A DNA stretch of 22,595 nucleotides from Planctomycetota bacterium (GTDB taxonomy: Bacteria > Planctomycetota > MHYJ01 > WSZJ01 > JACPWG01): NCBI GenBank assembly GCA_016220045.1, contig JACRIP010000338.1, forward strand, positions 1 to 22,595, given 5' to 3'. Position numbers and translations under genes: made by a program. The notes beneath the pieces are model-generated. The model did not search any database and had not been told where the DNA came from. It was given only the letters and a program-made list of their open reading frames with translations. Each line of letters opens with the position of its first letter. The stretch's first letter is position 1. This document shows, in pieces, positions 1 to 7,627 of this stretch.

Positions 1-537
1 GCCCGGTGCGGGGGCGGCGCCGGTCGGGCGCGCGGCGGCGGGGGCGGGCGCGGGGGCGGGCAGGGTGGCGGCGTCGGGCGGGGCGGGGGAAGGGCCGGGC
101 GCGGGCGCGAGCACGGTGGCGGCGGAGGGATCCTCCGCGGCGGGGCGTTCGCCCGGCCGGTCTGCGCGGCGTTGGCGCACGGTACCGGCGGCGGGGAGTG
201 CGGCGGCGGTTGCCGGGGGCGAGTCGAGTCCGGTGCCGCAGGCGGGGCAGGGCGTGTCGATCCCCGGCTCGTAGTCGGCGACGTTCCAGGAGGCGTCGCA
301 GCCGGGGCACACGAGCAGGGTCTTTCCCTGAAGGACGAGGACCTTGCGCACGCGTTCTGCCGTGAGCACTCCCGCGTGGACCAGGATCTGGCCGAGGCGG
401 GCGGGCCGGCCGGCGACGCGGCGGCGGTCCTGTTCCGCGAGCGCGCGTTCGATCTCCGCGGGCGTGGCGAGGCCGAGCTGCCGCACCAATTCGCCAAACC
501 GGTGCGTCGACGGGTCGCTGGGGGAGGCCGCATCCAT
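1..537 (-). CDS. Partial protein with PilB/MshE-N-like helical domain and zinc ribbon (C-terminus beyond window)
   Basis: The first 179 codons are visible and the frame stays open to base 1. The start chosen is the ATG at 537-535. Residues of about 13-60 read as the short helical repeat seen at the N-terminus of type IV pilus/type II secretion ATPases and many signalling proteins (LGLATPAEIERALAEQ, then LGQILVHAGVLTAERV). A Cys4 zinc ribbon follows, CPGC then CPAC about 20 residues later. After it comes a low-complexity Pro/Ala linker that runs off the window. The catalytic or output domain, if any, lies outside, so function cannot be assigned. In some lineages such N-termini precede kinase or FHA domains, but that is background knowledge, not seen here. 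The repeat-rich gap 538-834 lies immediately upstream. Confidence 0.72.
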   Translation of the reverse strand, partial: MDAASPSDPSTHRFGELVRQLGLATPAEIERALAEQDRRRVAGRPARLGQILVHAGVLTAERVRKVLVLQGKTLLVCPGCDASWNVADYEPGIDTPCPACGTGLDSPPATAAALPAAGTVRQRRADRPGERPAAEDPSAATVLAPAPGPSPAPPDAATLPAPAPAPAAARPTGAAPAPG

Positions 538-545
538 CGGCGTTG

Positions 546-625
546 CGAGTCCCACGAGTCTACGGAGTCCCAAGTCCCAAGTCCAAGGAGTCCAAAGTCC
601 CACGAGTCCAAAGTCCCAGAAGTCT
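546..625. repeat. Degenerate AGTCC-type short tandem repeat
   Basis: About ten head-to-tail copies of a 7-9 base unit, consensus gAGTCCcAa, with variants such as gagtctacg and agtccaag. It starts just upstream of the ATG of the partial gene at 537. Period and sequence vary, so it is a degenerate microsatellite rather than a CRISPR or an array of binding sites with fixed spacing. It could be transcribed as part of the 5' leader of the 1-537 gene. Confidence 0.75.
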
Positions 626-671
626 AGCGCGGGTACCGCCTGAATCCCAAGGCGAGCGGCGAGTCGCCCCG

Positions 672-773
672 CGATTGGGTGATTGCCTCCCTGTTGCCGA
701 GAGTCTGGAAAGCCCGTCCGCACGTCAGGACGCCGTAATCACCCAATCACCCGATCACCAAATCACCCAATCG
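672..773. repeat. Octamer tandem repeat (AATCACCC) with distal inverted copy
   Basis: Bases 737-773 hold four to five copies of an octamer, AATCACCC / GATCACCA. The segment CGATTGGGTGATT at 672-684 is the exact reverse complement of AATCACCCAATCG at 761-773. The region could therefore fold into a 13-bp stem with a loop of about 75 bases. It lies downstream of the helicase stop (835 on the minus strand) and upstream of the partial gene. It has no U-tract and so is not a textbook terminator, but it may mark the 3' end of the helicase transcript. Confidence 0.65.
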
Positions 774-834
774 AAGGGCGATTCGACGCTCGCATCCGGT
801 TTCGGGCTGCGCCCGAGTTGGATTCGTCGGACTC

Positions 835-2571
835 CTATCGTCGCCCCCGCCGGTCGTCGAGGCCGGAGAGCGTCGCGGCGCCCTCCGCGATCAGCACCGA
901 CAGGTGCAGCCGGGCGCGCGAGCAGCCCACGTAAAGCAGCGTCTCCAGCTCCGCCTTGGTGATCGGATCGATCTCCGCGAGGATCACCGCCGCGCGTTCG
1001 AGGCCCTTGAACGCGTGCACCGTGCTCCAGAAGAGCTGGCCGGCCGCGGGCGTCGCGCTCATGGTCAGCTCGAGCCCGCCGAACTTCTTGTGGTTCCAGA
1101 TCGCGCTCCGTTCCTTGCCGTGACCCGTGAGGAGCGCGATCTGGCCGGGCGCGATGCCGCCCTCCTGCGTCAGGCGGCGCACCGCGCGCTCGGCGCCGTC
1201 GATCAGTTGCGCCGGCGAGCGGTAGATGTAGATATCGGGGGGACGCCCGAGGGGCGCGCGCGAGGTGATGCGGCGGTCGGAGCGGTAGTACTTGAGGATG
1301 AGATCGTGGATCGTGCGCACGTTGCGGCAGTTTTCGGTCAGGTCGTAGCGCGCGTCCATCGGCGGGAAAAGCAGCTCCTCGGTGAAGAGGCACTGGTTGT
1401 CGTCGTAGAAGACGTAGAGGATGCCGGACTTGCGGTCGCGCAGCATGCCCTGGAGCGGGTCCCACCAGGAGGGGCGCGAGTCCTGCCCCTCGTCGACCAC
1501 GATGGCGTCGAAGCGTTCGCCGGGCAGGCGCGTGGCCGCCTCGGCGAGGGCGGCGGGGAGGACGCGGTCGAAAAAGTCGCGCGCGGAGACGCTCGGGTCT
1601 TCGCGCGGGCCGGTCACGCGCAGTCCGGCGCGCGCGGCCATGCGCGTGCACAGGTCGTGGAAGTTGTCGGCCACGGCGTTCGGCCAGGCCTTCAGGTATT
1701 GCCTGCAGGACTCGCGGAGCTGGACGTTGTAGGAGAGGTAGAGGGGGCGCAGGCCCTGTTCGGCGAGGCGGCGGACTTTTTCCAGGGCGAGGAGCGTCTT
1801 GCCGGAGCCGGCGCAGCCGCAGATGAGCGCGCGGCGGTAGCGGGCGAGGCCGTCGAGCACGCGGAATTGTTCGGCGGTGAGGCGGGCAAGCTCCAGCTCC
1901 TGGCGCGACAGCTCGGCGCCGAGGGCGGGGCGACGCAGCTCAAGGCCGACGCCGAGCAGCGCGGAGAGGAGTTCGATGCCCGCGCGGCCGGGCGGGGCGG
2001 GCGGCTCGCCCCCCGCGGCGGAGCGGGCGGACCAGTGGGCGAGCGCGGAGGCCACCCAGGCGGCGAGGCGCGGCAGGTCGGCGGGCAGGAGCGCGATCTC
2101 GCGCGCGATGCCGAGCGCGGCGGCGTCGCTCTCCGGCGCGGCCTGCGGAAAGGCGACCGCGTGGCCGACCGGCCAGGCGCGCGCGGCGCCCGCGGGCAGT
2201 TCGCGCAGCCGGGCGGCGAGCGAGCGCTTGCGGCGGATCGCCGCCTGGACCGGGTCCTCGATCGCGCGCGGCGCGCCCGCGCCCGCACCCGCCGCCGCCG
2301 GGGCAACGTGCCATTCACCGGAGCCCGCGTCGCGCTGCACCCGGCCGGATTCGGCTTCGAGGACCAGGATGCCGTGGGTCTCGTGCGCGATCACGAAGGA
2401 GGCGGTGCCGTCGGGCGCGGAGCCGGAGGGCGTGGGCGCGTGCCAGGGGCGGCGGTGGTAGACCGTGTACTCGGCCGGGAGCTGAGCCGCCAACTCGCGG
2501 TAAAGCAGCCGCTCCGCCTCGTTCGGCGCCTCCGGGTCGTCGCGGTACTCTTCGGGGAAGATGTGAGCCAT
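835..2571 (-). CDS. NERD-domain UvrD-like superfamily 1 helicase
   Basis: A 578-residue protein starting at ATG 2571 (MAHIFPEE). A longer in-frame extension exists but would run into the preceding gene. Residues of about 16-150 resemble the NERD nuclease-related domain (NEAERLLYREL, then FVIAHETHGILVLEAE). The SF1 helicase core follows: Walker A GCAGSGKT at 252-259, motif II VVDEGQD at 358-364, a motif III-like region around VFYDDNQ, LTENCRN, then STVHAFKGLE and LLYVGCSRAR near the C-terminus (motifs V/VI). Family knowledge says such proteins unwind or process DNA or RNA in repair or defence; the substrate here is unknown. The start lies one base after the stop of the uridylyltransferase frame, so translation is probably coupled. 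The stop is TAG. Confidence 0.88.
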   Translation of the reverse strand: MAHIFPEEYRDDPEAPNEAERLLYRELAAQLPAEYTVYHRRPWHAPTPSGSAPDGTASFVIAHETHGILVLEAESGRVQRDAGSGEWHVAPAAAGAGAGAPRAIEDPVQAAIRRKRSLAARLRELPAGAARAWPVGHAVAFPQAAPESDAAALGIAREIALLPADLPRLAAWVASALAHWSARSAAGGEPPAPPGRAGIELLSALLGVGLELRRPALGAELSRQELELARLTAEQFRVLDGLARYRRALICGCAGSGKTLLALEKVRRLAEQGLRPLYLSYNVQLRESCRQYLKAWPNAVADNFHDLCTRMAARAGLRVTGPREDPSVSARDFFDRVLPAALAEAATRLPGERFDAIVVDEGQDSRPSWWDPLQGMLRDRKSGILYVFYDDNQCLFTEELLFPPMDARYDLTENCRNVRTIHDLILKYYRSDRRITSRAPLGRPPDIYIYRSPAQLIDGAERAVRRLTQEGGIAPGQIALLTGHGKERSAIWNHKKFGGLELTMSATPAAGQLFWSTVHAFKGLERAAVILAEIDPITKAELETLLYVGCSRARLHLSVLIAEGAATLSGLDDRRGRR

Positions 2572-2572
2572 G

Positions 2573-3721
2573 CTACTCCTCCAGCGCGCCGCGCGCGCCC
2601 AGGACCTCCTCGAACTGCGCGCGGCGGGCGGTGATCTCCTCGGCGTCCTTGGCGGGCAGGAAGCGGCCGTCCGGCCCGGCGCGCGGAACCTCGATGCAGC
2701 CGGTCTCGAGGAAGGCGGAGAGCTGGCCCGCGAGCCGTTCGAACTGGATGGCGTCGCGGTCATCGACCTTTTTTTTGACGCAGAACTGGTCGAGCGGGAA
2801 GTCGCGGTCGAGGGGCTCGAGTTCGAGTACGAAAGTATTGGTGTTGAAGACGGGGATGGCGTCCTGGTCGAACGTCGGCGGGAAGCGCATGGATTCGACG
2901 ATCTGGAGGCGGCCGTCGAGGAGGGCGGGGGCGCCGCCCTTATCGCCTTTCTCCTTGCGCACGACCTCGACGGTCATCTGGGCGTGGCGTTCGCGGTGGT
3001 GGCCGACGATGGCGGGTTCGACGCCGGCGGCGAGGTTGTCGAGGTTGGCCATGACGAGGGTGCGGACGCCGGCGGCGCGGAGTGCGGCGAGGGCAAAGCG
3101 GCGGAGGGCGTCGGTGAGGTCGCCGTGTCCGGGCGCGTAGAGGGAGGGGTGGCCGTCGGCGCCGGTGAAGATGTCGCCGGCTTCGGTGAGGCGTACGGAG
3201 ATAGCCTGAGCGAAGGTGGAGAGGGCGAGTTCGGGGCGCGGGGGCTGGGCGGCGAGGAGTGCGGCGGTGGGTGCGTCGGTGGCGAAGCTGTTCATGAGGA
3301 GGACGGGGAGGCGGCCGGCGGCGCGGCGTGCGGTGGCGCGGAGGTCGGCGACTTTGAGTGTGAGGAAGGAGCGTCCGCGGATGGCGTCCAACGAGGCCTA
3401 GACAAAACCGCAGAGGCGGGTGGCCATGCCGCCGTTCAGGAGGATGGCAGCGACTTCGCCGCGGGCGATGGCGGCGTTGCCGATTTCGGCGAGGTGGCGG
3501 CGAGCGGCGGAGCCGGGGGGCGGGAGGGCGGGAAGCTGCGCGGCGGCGGGCGGAGCGAGCGTGCCGCGGGCGAAGTTGAGGGCGAAGGCGGTGCGGGCGC
3601 GCAGGCGGGCGCGGCCCTCGGCGAAGCGACCCAGGTGAAAGCCGTAGCGATCGAGGAGGGCGCGCTGGGCGGGGGCGAGGGCGCGTTCGAGGTCGGGGTC
3701 GAAGGGGCGGGGCAGGTCCAC
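2573..3721 (-). pseudogene. UTP--glucose-1-phosphate uridylyltransferase (UDPGP family), interrupted by in-frame TAG
   Basis: Two same-frame segments (3721-3401 and 3397-2573, about 382 codons in all) form one UDPGP-family protein, separated only by a TAG at 3400-3398. The N-part ends NGGMATRLCGFV and the C-part resumes ASLDAIRGRSFLTLK. The family normally reads GGMATRFGG-V-V-K-G...GRSFL, so the stop sits at the conserved lysine (one base from AAG) with no length change. Downstream motifs are well kept: LLMNSFATDAPT, YAPGHGDLTDAL, VMANLDNLAAGV, KGDKGGAP, PVFNTNTF. The start is GTG 3721 with GGAG six bases upstream. The enzyme would make UDP-glucose from UTP and glucose-1-phosphate. TAG is a normal stop elsewhere here, so this is a nonsense mutation, an assembly error or, less likely, recoding. 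A separate C-terminal ORF could start at the ATC/GAC region or at a downstream start, but it would lack the catalytic loop. Confidence 0.82.
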
Positions 3722-3895
3722 GGCGGGCTCCGTCGGTCGGGCAAGGGCGAACGGGGGAGGGCGGCAGGCCGCGGCGAGGAGAGGGCGGACGGGGCGGACG
3801 GCCGGCGAACGGCGGACAGTTTGCCACAGTGCGCGGGGCGGGTCAAGTCCGGGCGCCGGCCGGCGGGCCGACTCGCGGGCGGGGGTGGCTTCGAG

Positions 3896-4480
3896 TCAAC
3901 GGGCCGACTGCCAGGCCTTGATGTCGGGGATGGGGCAGAGGAGCATGAGGACGTTCAGGCTCAGGTTGTCCTTCAGGGTGAGGAGGAGGGTGAGTTCGAT
4001 CGCCACGAAGAGTGCGATCGAGAGGCGGAGGCCGAGGCGGCGGGCGAGGAGGAAGCCGCCGGCGCAGCAGAGGATGTCCGCGAGCGAGTTGACGATTCCG
4101 TCTCCGGTATAGCCTTGAGCGATGGTTCCTTCGCGATAGCGCTGGATGACGAGCTGCGAGTTCTCGAGCATTTCCCAGAGCACTTCGAGGGCGACGGCGA
4201 TGCAGAAGCGCCAGGCGAGGGCGAGCTTCGGGACGGTCCAAGCGAGGAGCCCGCAGAAGAGGACGCCGTGGAGCAGGTGTGAGGTGCTGTAGGGGTCGAG
4301 CAGGTGCTGGGAGCAGTGGGCGCTCCAGATGTCGGCGGTCCACGGGAAGAGGCGTCCGCAGGCGCACCAGGGGATGCGGCCCTGGCCCCGCAGGTAGGCG
4401 ACGGTGGTGGTCAGGAGGGCGGTGAGCACGAGCGCCTGGGCGAGGCGTTCGCGGGCGGGGGAGGGGAGGGCGGTGGGCAT
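3896..4480 (-). CDS. DUF2585 (UPF0314-like) membrane protein
   Basis: A 194-residue protein starting at ATG 4480, with AAAGG seven bases upstream. The family length is similar. Recognisable motifs are WCACGRLFPWTADIWS, SQHLLDPYSTSHLLHG and EVLWEMLENSQLVIQRYR, then YTGDGIVNSLADI. Hydrophobic segments at about residues 15-33, 78-100, 135-165 and 168-185 indicate several transmembrane helices with polar His/Asp/Glu-rich stretches between them. The family has no established biochemical role. The gene stands alone: 174 bases separate it from the uridylyltransferase start downstream and a tRNA lies upstream. A run of 12 G residues sits just upstream at 4500-4511. Confidence 0.85.
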   Translation of the reverse strand: MPTALPSPARERLAQALVLTALLTTTVAYLRGQGRIPWCACGRLFPWTADIWSAHCSQHLLDPYSTSHLLHGVLFCGLLAWTVPKLALAWRFCIAVALEVLWEMLENSQLVIQRYREGTIAQGYTGDGIVNSLADILCCAGGFLLARRLGLRLSIALFVAIELTLLLTLKDNLSLNVLMLLCPIPDIKAWQSAR

Positions 4481-4662
4481 GGCGCGACCTTTGACGGGTG
4501 GGGGGGGGGGGCCGCGGGAAACGCGAGGGGCGCGCGCAGCGGCGCCGGTGGTCACGGCGCGCAGTCTAGCAGACGCAGGAGCGGCGGCGCAAAGGATTGC
4601 GGGACCCCGTCGCTCGCGTTTGGGAGAGGGGTGCAGGATGGTCGATGGACACGGGGCGGGGT

Positions 4663-4749
4663 TGGTGCCGGAGGAGGGAGTTGAACCCACACCTACTTGC
4701 GTAGACTGGATTTTGAATCCAGCGCGTCTGCCAGTTCCGCCACTCCGGC
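4663..4749 (-). tRNA. tRNA-Leu (anticodon CAA)
   Basis: On the minus strand, acceptor GCCGGAG pairs with CTCCGGC, followed by discriminator A and an encoded CCA (4665-4663). The D arm is GCG...CGC. The anticodon stem CTGGA/TCCAG has loop TTCAAAA, giving CAA at 4715-4713 (leucine, UUG codons). There is a long class II variable arm CTAC-GCAA-GTAG, as expected for Leu. The T loop is TTCAACT. The T stem GTGGG/CCCTC has one U-U mismatch at its second pair, slightly unusual but tolerable. Length is 87 with CCA. Confidence 0.96.
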
Positions 4750-4866
4750 ATCGGGGGGGCGAGGCGCGCCATTCTCGCGGATGGGGCGGGCGGAGTCAAC
4801 GGGATTTCAGATCCTTCTGGGTAGCAGGGATCGCCACGGCCCGGCGTCGCGCCGCGGATCCGCCGG

Positions 4867-6273
4867 CTACGGCGCCGCCGCCGCGCGCGCCGCCCCAAAT
4901 CCGAGCCCCGTCCGCCGCCGCGACGCAGCCGTGCCGAGCGCGGCGGCGAGCAGCGCTCGCTCGATCCGGAAGCCGCCGGCGTCCACGGCGTCGCCCTGCG
5001 CTCCCGCCCGCTCCAGCGCCCGTAGCAACACCGAGTTGGCCAGCTCCTCGATCTCTGCACCGGTGCGCCCGCGCGCCCGGACACTCAACCAAGCCAGGTC
5101 CTCGGAACGCACGTCGTGACCAGCGAAGCGCCGGGCCAGGAAGGCGAGCCGGCTCGCATCGTCCGGCGGCGGAATCTCGATCAGTCGATCGAAGCGGCCC
5201 GGGCGGTTGCGCAGCGCGGTCTCGACCACGTCAAGGCGATTGGTCGTGCCGATCGTCAGGATGTCGTGGTCCCCGCGTCCGCCGTCAAGCTGGTTCATCA
5301 ATTCGCCCAGGGCGACCGCGTGCCGGCAGGTCGCCCGATCCTCGGCCAGCACGTCCAGATCCTCCAGGAACAGCACGGCGGGCGCCAGCAATCGCGCCAA
5401 TTCGAGGACCTCGCAGATCTGCGCTGCCGTGGCCAGGTGGCGCGGCGTGGTCCAGAGGAAAGTGGCCGCAAGGTGGCGGGCGAGGATTTTCCCGATCAGG
5501 GTTTTGCCGGTCCCCGGCGGGCCATACAGGAGCACGCCCCGGCGCCGGCGGATGCCGAGCTCCGCGAGCGCCGTCGGGTCGGAGTGCAGTCGACCGTCGG
5601 TCAAGCGCCGCAGCGCCGCCTTGACCGCTGCGGGCAGGAACAGGTCATCCCACCCGTAGGCGCGCTCGGTCTCCACGGTCTCTCCCGACGGCTGGATCAC
5701 CTTGCCGCGCAGGGGATGATGGCGGCGCGCGTACTCCTTCCAGCGATCGAGAAGTTCCTGGGTGCCGTCGCGCCCCAGGACTTCGACCGACACCCCGGAG
5801 TCGTTCTCGGACGAGAAGGCGATGGCCACCCGGCCCCGGGCGCCGGCCGCGAACACGTGCGCGCTGCACGGCACTTCCAGCCATGAATCAGGCCCCAACC
5901 TGAGGTTGGAGACCCGGATGGGCACAACCTCTTTCTGGAACGGGGTGTCGAAGCCGATGCAGCCGAGCATGCGATAGCCCTCGGCGGCCAGGAACGCGGG
6001 CAGGCAGGTCCAGTAGACGGCGGCCCGCAGCCGTCCGAAGGTCAGCTCGCGGCGCTCGAAGTTGGCGTCGCCGAGAAAGGCGCAGGCGATCCGCAGGTGC
6101 AGCTTGTCGATGGCCGCGGCATGGACGCAGGGCTGGAACTCGCTGCTCAGCCACATGCCCTTGAGCGGGGGCAAGTGCCGAGGCTTGCGGGCGGCGTGCG
6201 CGCCTGCGCGCGCCGCGGGCGAACCGGCGGGGCGCGGCGCCATGCCGGTGGAGCCTTCAGCATGAATCGACAT
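4867..6273 (-). CDS. AAA+ ATPase, paralogue A of a tandem pair
   Basis: A 468-residue protein. The start is ATG 6273, set by AAGGAG (6288-6283) nine bases upstream, which overlaps the TAA stop of the preceding paralogue. Residues of about 45-225 form an N-terminal domain I do not recognise (RLRAAVYWTCLPAFLAAEGY, WLEVPCSAHVFA, RRHHPLRGKVIQPSGE, YGWDDLFLPAAVK). The ATPase core follows: Walker A GPPGTGKT 251-258, Walker B LFLEDLD 301-307, sensor TTN 343-345, and the arginine-finger segment RNRPGRFDR 355-363. The lid runs to about residue 445. This core is of the classic FtsH/proteasomal-ATPase/CDC48 type and so probably forms a hexamer that remodels or unfolds a protein partner. No protease, membrane or peptidase domain is present. 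Co-transcribed with paralogue B (13-base gap). Confidence 0.9.
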   Translation of the reverse strand: MSIHAEGSTGMAPRPAGSPAARAGAHAARKPRHLPPLKGMWLSSEFQPCVHAAAIDKLHLRIACAFLGDANFERRELTFGRLRAAVYWTCLPAFLAAEGYRMLGCIGFDTPFQKEVVPIRVSNLRLGPDSWLEVPCSAHVFAAGARGRVAIAFSSENDSGVSVEVLGRDGTQELLDRWKEYARRHHPLRGKVIQPSGETVETERAYGWDDLFLPAAVKAALRRLTDGRLHSDPTALAELGIRRRRGVLLYGPPGTGKTLIGKILARHLAATFLWTTPRHLATAAQICEVLELARLLAPAVLFLEDLDVLAEDRATCRHAVALGELMNQLDGGRGDHDILTIGTTNRLDVVETALRNRPGRFDRLIEIPPPDDASRLAFLARRFAGHDVRSEDLAWLSVRARGRTGAEIEELANSVLLRALERAGAQGDAVDAGGFRIERALLAAALGTAASRRRTGLGFGAARAAAAP

Positions 6274-6282
6274 GGGGGAACA

Positions 6283-6288
6283 CTCCTT
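6283..6288 (-). promoter_or_regulatory. Ribosome binding site of AAA+ paralogue A, overlapping upstream stop
   Basis: AAGGAG on the minus strand, nine bases before ATG 6273 and sharing bases with the TAA stop of paralogue B. It fixes the start of paralogue A and implies translational coupling. Confidence 0.75.
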
Positions 6289-7627
6289 ACGGTTCAAAAC
6301 CCGGTGTCGCGCCGCTATCCCCCGGGCACAGCGAAAGGGCTTCCTCAAGAGTGCGGCGGTCGAGGCGCAGGCCGGCGGTCGTGCGCGTGCCGGCGGCCTC
6401 GAACGCCAGGGCGAGCGCGGAGTTCACGATTTCCTCGAGTTCGGCGCCGGTGCGGTCCTCGGTTGCGCGCGTCAGCCAATCGAGATCGGTCGCGGAGACC
6501 GTGTGGCCCGCGACGCGGCGACGGAGCATCGCGCTCCGGGATTCGCGGTCCGGCGGCGGAATCTCGAAGAGGCGATCGAATCGGCCCGGGCGGTTGCGGA
6601 TCGCGTCCTCAACGACCTCGAGCCGATTGGTGGTGGCGATGGTGAGAATCTCGTGATCGCCCGGGCAGCCGTCGAGTTGGTTCATGAGCTCGCCCAGGCC
6701 GACCGTCATGGAAGACGTGGCGCGGTCCTCCGCCAGGATGTCGAGGTCCTCCAGGAAGAGCACGGTGGGCGCCAGGAGTCGCGCCAGCTCCAGGGTTTCC
6801 TGGATGCCGTCCTCGCCGCCGAGCGAGGCCGGCGTCGCCCAGATGAAGCTGGCCTTGAGGGTGGAGGCGAGAATGCGGCCGATGAGGGTCTTGCCGCTGC
6901 CGGGGCGGCCGTGGAGGATCGCGCCGCGGCGGCGGCGGATGCCGAGGTGGGCCAGGACGGCGCGCGGGTAGCAGAACTGCATCTCCACAAAAGACCGTAG
7001 GTCGGCCTTCAGGGCGGCAGGCAGATAGAGGTCGTCCCAGGAGTAGTGGCGTTCGAAGGTCAGGATCTCCCCAGTGGGGTGGATGACGCGATTGCGCAAC
7101 GGGTGATGGCGGCGGACGTACAGCTCCCACGCCGAGAGCAAGGGCTGGGCGTCCCCGTCTGCGTGGAGGCCGACTTCGACGAGGGGGACGTCGTTCTTGG
7201 CGGCCTGGAAGTAGAAGACGCAGCGTCCCGCGCGCCCGCGGGCGAAGACGAGGGCCGAGCGGGGAACTTCGAGCCACTCGCGGGGGCCGAGTTCCAGGTT
7301 GTCGATGCGGATGGGGACGGTGGCCTCGTCGGTGGTGGCGAGATGGCCGATGCGGCGCAGGCCGGCTTCGGCGAGGAAGCCCTCGAGGCAATGCCAGTAG
7401 ACGGCGGCGCGGACGCGGCCCATGGAGAGTTCGCGCTGGACGTAGGCGGGGGAGCGCAGGAAGAGGGCCTCGATGCGGCTGTCGAGTTCATCGCCCTGGC
7501 AACTGCGGACGATGCGATCAAACTCAGGGGACATTTCGATGGCGGAGCGGGTCGCGGAATCGGCATTGCCGGTGGCGGGGCGCTTCAGGCCGTACTTGCG
7601 GGCGGTGGAACGGAGCTTGATGGACAT
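6287..7627 (-). CDS. AAA+ ATPase, paralogue B of a tandem pair
   Basis: A 446-residue protein. An in-frame ATG at 7639 has no ribosome site, whereas the ATG at 7627 has GAGGG upstream, so 7627 is preferred. It shares the domain plan of its neighbour: an N-terminal domain with RVRAAVYWHCLEGFLAEAGL, EWLEVPRSALVFA, RRHHPLRNRVIHPTGE and YSWDDLYLPAALK, then Walker A GRPGSGKT 240-247, Walker B LFLEDLD 290-296, sensor TTN 332-334 and finger RNRPGRFDR. Similarity to paralogue A extends over both domains, so the pair arose by tandem duplication and may form a hetero-oligomeric ring. Walker A has Arg in place of the usual first Pro, with catalytic Lys and Thr kept. It is the first gene of the two-gene unit; upstream lies a 414-base gap with candidate regulatory dyads. 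Confidence 0.9.
   Translation of the reverse strand: MSIKLRSTARKYGLKRPATGNADSATRSAIEMSPEFDRIVRSCQGDELDSRIEALFLRSPAYVQRELSMGRVRAAVYWHCLEGFLAEAGLRRIGHLATTDEATVPIRIDNLELGPREWLEVPRSALVFARGRAGRCVFYFQAAKNDVPLVEVGLHADGDAQPLLSAWELYVRRHHPLRNRVIHPTGEILTFERHYSWDDLYLPAALKADLRSFVEMQFCYPRAVLAHLGIRRRRGAILHGRPGSGKTLIGRILASTLKASFIWATPASLGGEDGIQETLELARLLAPTVLFLEDLDILAEDRATSSMTVGLGELMNQLDGCPGDHEILTIATTNRLEVVEDAIRNRPGRFDRLFEIPPPDRESRSAMLRRRVAGHTVSATDLDWLTRATEDRTGAELEEIVNSALALAFEAAGTRTTAGLRLDRRTLEEALSLCPGDSGATPGFEP

Noticed and set aside
546..773. CRISPR array
   Set aside because: The units are 7-9 bases, directly abutting and degenerate; there are no spacers of regular length and no cas genes.
904..2634. Plus-strand open frame of 576 codons opposite the helicase
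   Set aside because: Its translation is Gly/Ala/Arg-rich with no motifs and mirrors the minus-strand NERD-UvrD helicase, which has all its motifs; it is a GC-bias shadow.
3398..3400. Pyrrolysine or amber-reassigned code explaining the stop in the uridylyltransferase
   Set aside because: TAG terminates the helicase, AAA+ paralogue A, PurF-REC, the 238-residue gene and gatA in this same window, and no pyl gene or suppressor tRNA is visible. Kept only as an unlikely option.
2570..4282. Plus-strand 570-codon open frame over the uridylyltransferase and DUF2585
   Set aside because: It spans two well-recognised minus-strand genes and the gap between them, and its translation is low-complexity Gly/Glu/Ala.
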